Source: Kiritimatiellia bacterium (GTDB lineage: Bacteria > Verrucomicrobiota > Kiritimatiellia > RFP12 > UBA1067). From it: a stretch of DNA of 34,989 nt. The position numbers and the translations under genes were made by a program. How positions within the stretch are numbered: the stretch's first letter is position 1; the number at the start of each line of letters is the position of its first letter. Location: NCBI GenBank assembly GCA_017406465.1, contig JAFQYM010000009.1, positions 72,221-107,209 of the forward strand, written 5' to 3'. The notes under the pieces were generated by a model. The model saw nothing but the letters and a program-made list of their open reading frames with translations. It did not search any database and was not told the DNA's origin. Positions 32,910 through 34,989 of this stretch are shown piece by piece.

Positions 32910-32954
32910 TGCAACATAGTTCAGCATTGAGAACAGAAGAATCTGCCGTTTATG

Positions 32955-33194
32955 TCATGATGGGCGTCCCACCTTTACATATTGGCCATGGTCACCACGC
33001 AATAGGCCCTCAAAAGAAAGATCTTCGTCAATATCCGGCCAACGCAGACCATCCTCATCGACCTCAATGTTGCACAGTTGATCCGGCGTCGCGCCTTCCA
33101 GTCGCCAATTCCCAGCAATGGGAAATGAGAGATCGGTTCCATCCGGCAATGCGACGTAGAAATGATATCCGTCTTTGATTAAAGCACTTGGCAT
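32955..33194 (-). CDS. DUF2442 domain protein
   Basis: A 79-residue protein whose C-terminal part, GLRWPDIDEDLSFEGLLRGD, is the signature of DUF2442; the N-terminal strand segment is DGYHFYVALPDGTDLSFPI. DUF2442 proteins usually sit next to a DUF4160 partner and are thought to form a toxin-antitoxin-like pair, but no DUF4160 gene is present on either side here. It is therefore an orphan flanked by two copies of the intergenic repeat. GAGGG lies 6 bases before the ATG and a TGCTATAAT promoter lies upstream. Function is unproven. Confidence 0.8.
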   Translation of the reverse strand: MPSALIKDGYHFYVALPDGTDLSFPIAGNWRLEGATPDQLCNIEVDEDGLRWPDIDEDLSFEGLLRGDHGQYVKVGRPS

Positions 33195-33222
33195 ACCGAC
33201 CCTCTTTTATCTTGACGCGCTC

Positions 33223-33231
33223 ATTATAGCA
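33223..33231 (-). promoter_or_regulatory. Extended -10 promoter of the DUF2442 gene
   Basis: TGCTATAAT on the minus strand, about 28 bases before the ATG at 33194. Confidence 0.6.
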
Positions 33232-33274
33232 TATTTCAGAGTTAGTGTGCCAGTGAACAGAGAGGACAAGATAC

Positions 33275-33385
33275 AGGAGGAGTTGGAGAGAGTTGGAGTT
33301 ATGAGTTGGAGTGGGGAGGTTATAGCCGTGTAGAACATGTAGAACGTGTAGAAAACGCGGAGCCGCGGCGGATTTGCCGCGGCTC
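33275..33385 (+). repeat. Intergenic repeat family, copy 5 (full form)
   Basis: Repeated GTTGGAG units, GGTTATAGCC, TGTAGAACA, TGTAGAACG, TGTAGAAAA (33329-33355), and the hairpin at 33360-33385 with one arm mismatch. Confidence 0.9.
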
Positions 33386-33455
33386 GAAGCGAGAGACTGG
33401 CGCAGGGCGTCAGTAGATGTGGAACATTTCGCCTTTGACAGCGTAAACTAAAATA

Positions 33456-33884
33456 CTATGATGGATTCGCGCTTGCTTGCAGCTCAGCGAGAAATTCATC
33501 GATGCTTTTTACGACGACCCGTGGAAAAGATATGCTATTCAGCTCATTGAAATGCAGATCATTAGTAACGATGCACTCTGCATTCGCCACAATTGCACAA
33601 TCCACGAACTTGTTGTCGTCTGGATCGGAAACGATGAGACCGAATCGAAAATGTGCATCCACTCGCAGGGTGTTGCTCGCCCTGAGAATTGCCTCAACAA
33701 GCATTCTACCTACAAGTGGCGAAGTGTAGCGCCCAATAATCTCCTCGTATTCTTCGAGAATGTCCGTAGTAATGCAAAGGTCATATTCCCCGTCAAGGAA
33801 CGCGCGCCAAACACGATAATATCGTCCCTTGCGCGAAATTGACTGCAAAATGCAGTTTGTGTCAAGAACAACACGACGGTTCAC
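33456..33884 (-). CDS. PIN-domain toxin
   Basis: A 142-residue PIN-domain ribonuclease of the 'putative toxin component, PIN family' group. The metal-binding acidic residues are in place: D8 in VVLDTN, E44/E45 in DILEEYEEI, D90 and D95 in DPDDNKFVDCA, and D109 in CIVTNDLHF. The protein therefore should be a Mg-dependent RNase. The start codon overlaps the stop of the upstream gene by ATGA, which marks that gene as its antitoxin. The PIN type is common in gut bacteria and the RNA target is unknown. Confidence 0.88.
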   Translation of the reverse strand: MNRRVVLDTNCILQSISRKGRYYRVWRAFLDGEYDLCITTDILEEYEEIIGRYTSPLVGRMLVEAILRASNTLRVDAHFRFGLIVSDPDDNKFVDCAIVANAECIVTNDLHFNELNSISFPRVVVKSIDEFLAELQASANPS

Positions 33885-34123
33885 GGCACTGTCCTATACG
33901 GTGTACGCAAATGCCGCCCCGCCAACTCGTCCATTCTGTCGTTGGACAGCGTCCCGTCATCGTAAAGACGATCAAGCTCTTGTTGCATCCTGGCATCCAG
34001 AAACTTTACAAGAATCGACTTTAACTCCGCAATATCAGAATCGCTGTGAATGCATGACATCATGTTCACGACCTCATACTGGGCCGGAGAAAAACCGTGC
34101 AGAACCTCTTGTGCAACTTGCAT
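33881..34123 (-). CDS. Antitoxin partner of the PIN toxin
   Basis: A short acidic, helical protein of 80 residues (MQVAQEVLHGFSPAQYEVVN at the start, then SDIAELKSILVKFLDARMQQ and a basic tail AGRHLRTPYR). I do not recognise a named DNA-binding fold. The 4-base overlap with the PIN gene and its small size make an antitoxin role likely. ATG at 34123 is chosen over an in-frame ATG at 34159: it lies 7 bases after a TTGAAT-17-GATAAT promoter, which also has the TG of an extended -10. The mRNA would be leaderless. Confidence 0.7.
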   Translation of the reverse strand: MQVAQEVLHGFSPAQYEVVNMMSCIHSDSDIAELKSILVKFLDARMQQELDRLYDDGTLSNDRMDELAGRHLRTPYRTVP

Positions 34124-34130
34124 GTTGTGT

Positions 34131-34159
34131 ATTATCTCATATCCATCCCCAGAATTCAA
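34131..34159 (-). promoter_or_regulatory. Promoter of the antitoxin-PIN operon (leaderless)
   Basis: TTGAAT (34159-34154), a 17-base spacer and GATAAT (34136-34131) with an upstream TGA, on the minus strand. The ATG follows after 7 bases. Confidence 0.6.
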
Positions 34160-34189
34160 GGCGCATAAATCAAAATTGAATTTGTAGGA

Positions 34190-34334
34190 TTATGGTGCGG
34201 ACGAAATCTCGTGGAGGGGAGGAAAAAGTTGGAGCGAAGAGTTGGAGTTGGAGAGTGGAAGTGGGGTGGTTATAGCCGTGTAGAACATGTAGAACGTGTA
34301 GAAAATGCGGAGCCGCGGCAGATTCGCCGCGCCG
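34190..34334 (+). repeat. Intergenic repeat family, copy 6 (longest form)
   Basis: ATTATGGTGCGGACGAAAT at the start, GTTGGAG-type units, GGTTATAGCC, TGTAGAACA, TGTAGAACG, TGTAGAAAA (34279-34305). A decayed hairpin (GAGCCGCGGCA GATT CGCCGCG) starts at 34310. Confidence 0.85.
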
Positions 34335-34359
34335 CCCGCACCCCGCACAGAACAGGATT

Positions 34360-34402
34360 GGGGTCGGGTAGGGTCGGGCGAGTAGGGTCGGGTAGGGTCG
34401 GG
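34360..34402 (+). repeat. G-run tandem array, two potential quadruplexes
   Basis: Eight GGG runs in 43 bases: the unit GGGTCGGGTA is repeated, giving two blocks of four runs with 2-base loops (34361-34378 and 34385-34402) separated by CGAGTA. It lies directly downstream of the minus-strand nucleotidyltransferase gene. Confidence 0.8.
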
Positions 34403-34418
34403 CGACACAAATGCGCTG

Positions 34419-34989
34419 TCAAAGCATCGGATGAATCACGTCAACAGCAATATGGGCGCAGATGTCTCGCACCACGCCCCAATCTTGATACTGTTCGTCA
34501 AGATGCTTATACTGCGACAAATCCGTGTCGTCCAAGTCAAAGGGCAATGGGTTGGAAAGTTGGTTGGCAAGCTGCTGAAGAGGCGACGCCCCGTTCGGCT
34601 GAGGGTAATATGCGTCAAACTTCACAAGAGCGCTCCTGACGCCCTCATCTCCCAGCATGCGACTCATGGCCGCGATGTCAAGATAATCGCGCGTGGCATT
34701 GCGCTTCAACGCCAACACAGACTTGACCCTGAACATCTCCTCCTTGGTTGGAACAGTCAAGCGCACGCCTTCTGCCTCAATCTCCACAGTTTCAAGAGGC
34801 TCGCTTCGTATAAGCTGACGGACGCCGGTCTCGATGCCATCAAGCGACCCTAAAATCAAAACAGGGCGCTTGACCCTCGCCGTCTGCCAGCCGGCGACAG
34901 ATTCGAGATCCGCCAATATTGCGTCAAACCGTTCTTTAAGATCCACCAATACATGGTCGTGGTCAAGCGAAACCCTATGATGCGCATAG
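34419..34989 (-). CDS. AbiEii-like nucleotidyltransferase, 3' part (runs off the right edge)
   Basis: The frame is open to the window edge, giving at least 190 residues; the N-terminus is missing. The visible start, HHRVSLDHDHVLVDLKERFD, holds an Asp-x-Asp pair like the metal site of the nucleotidyltransferase fold. ILGSLDGIETGVRQLIRSEPLE, VPTKEEMFRVKSVLALKRNATRDYLDIAAM and a helical C-terminus match the AbiEii/AbiGii toxin family as I know it. Such proteins are toxins of type IV abortive-infection systems; an AbiEi antitoxin would be expected upstream, outside the window. An internal TTG at 34949 would exclude the DHD motif, so I treat the gene as continuing. Confidence 0.65.
   Translation of the reverse strand, partial: YAHHRVSLDHDHVLVDLKERFDAILADLESVAGWQTARVKRPVLILGSLDGIETGVRQLIRSEPLETVEIEAEGVRLTVPTKEEMFRVKSVLALKRNATRDYLDIAAMSRMLGDEGVRSALVKFDAYYPQPNGASPLQQLANQLSNPLPFDLDDTDLSQYKHLDEQYQDWGVVRDICAHIAVDVIHPML

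Noticed and set aside
32663..32917. Minus-strand reading frames with FLHVLHVLHG-like peptides at each repeat
   Set aside because: They are translations of the repeat element itself, recur at all copies with different flanks, and lack ribosome sites.
34279..34305. The 9-base direct repeats as a CRISPR array
   Set aside because: Units are contiguous with no spacers, too short, and there are only three per copy; no cas genes are present.

Overview
The window is a compact chromosomal segment of a diderm bacterium. It encodes an LptD-type LPS exporter, secreted glycosidases with signal peptides and two giant secreted DUF2341/LamG proteins. Spacing is tight, ATGA/GTGA overlaps are common, and many promoters are extended -10 elements of the form TGnTATAAT. 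This combination fits a Kiritimatiellota-like member of the PVC group, probably gut or rumen associated. That assignment is inference: there is no rRNA or other phylogenetic marker to confirm it.

Layout. (1) 1-3.8 kb, minus strand: the 5' part of mreB, then a DUF3127 - hom - lysC run for the common branch of threonine, methionine and lysine synthesis. (2) 3.8-5.6 kb: two long non-coding stretches flank a small membrane protein gene. They hold two copies of one structured RNA, on opposite strands, with helices that covary between the copies. This is the most novel element here. (3) 5.6-7.0 kb: proC and nadD, overlapping. The NadD protein ends in a cysteine-rich domain like the catalytic chain of ferredoxin:thioredoxin reductase. 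(4) 7.1-12.7 kb: a two-gene operon of secreted glycoside hydrolases (GH2 and a large clan GH-A protein), divergent from pncC. (5) 13.3-19.4 kb: lptD and a methionine module of metF, a separate MetH reactivation domain, and metH without that domain. (6) 19.4-20.7 kb: a polysaccharide flippase divergent from metF. (7) 20.7-30.2 kb: two tandem mosaic paralogues of about 1,300 residues (DUF2341 + LamG + beta-rich repeats), separated by an unrecognised basic protein. (8) 30.3-35.0 kb: an accessory island with HipB-HipS-HipT, a RelB/DinJ-YafQ pair, a DUF2442 orphan, a PIN toxin with its antitoxin, and a truncated AbiEii-like nucleotidyltransferase. These are separated by copies of an undescribed intergenic repeat.

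Themes. At least seven genes appear to give leaderless mRNAs: the start codon lies 6-8 bases after the -10 hexamer. Homoserine (hom, lysC) feeds methionine synthesis (metF, metH and its activator). nadD and pncC are both NAD-cycle enzymes. The repeat family has six copies, all in one orientation. Each has 9-base direct repeats (TGTAGAAC-type) next to a GC-rich hairpin. It marks the intergenic spaces of the accessory region.
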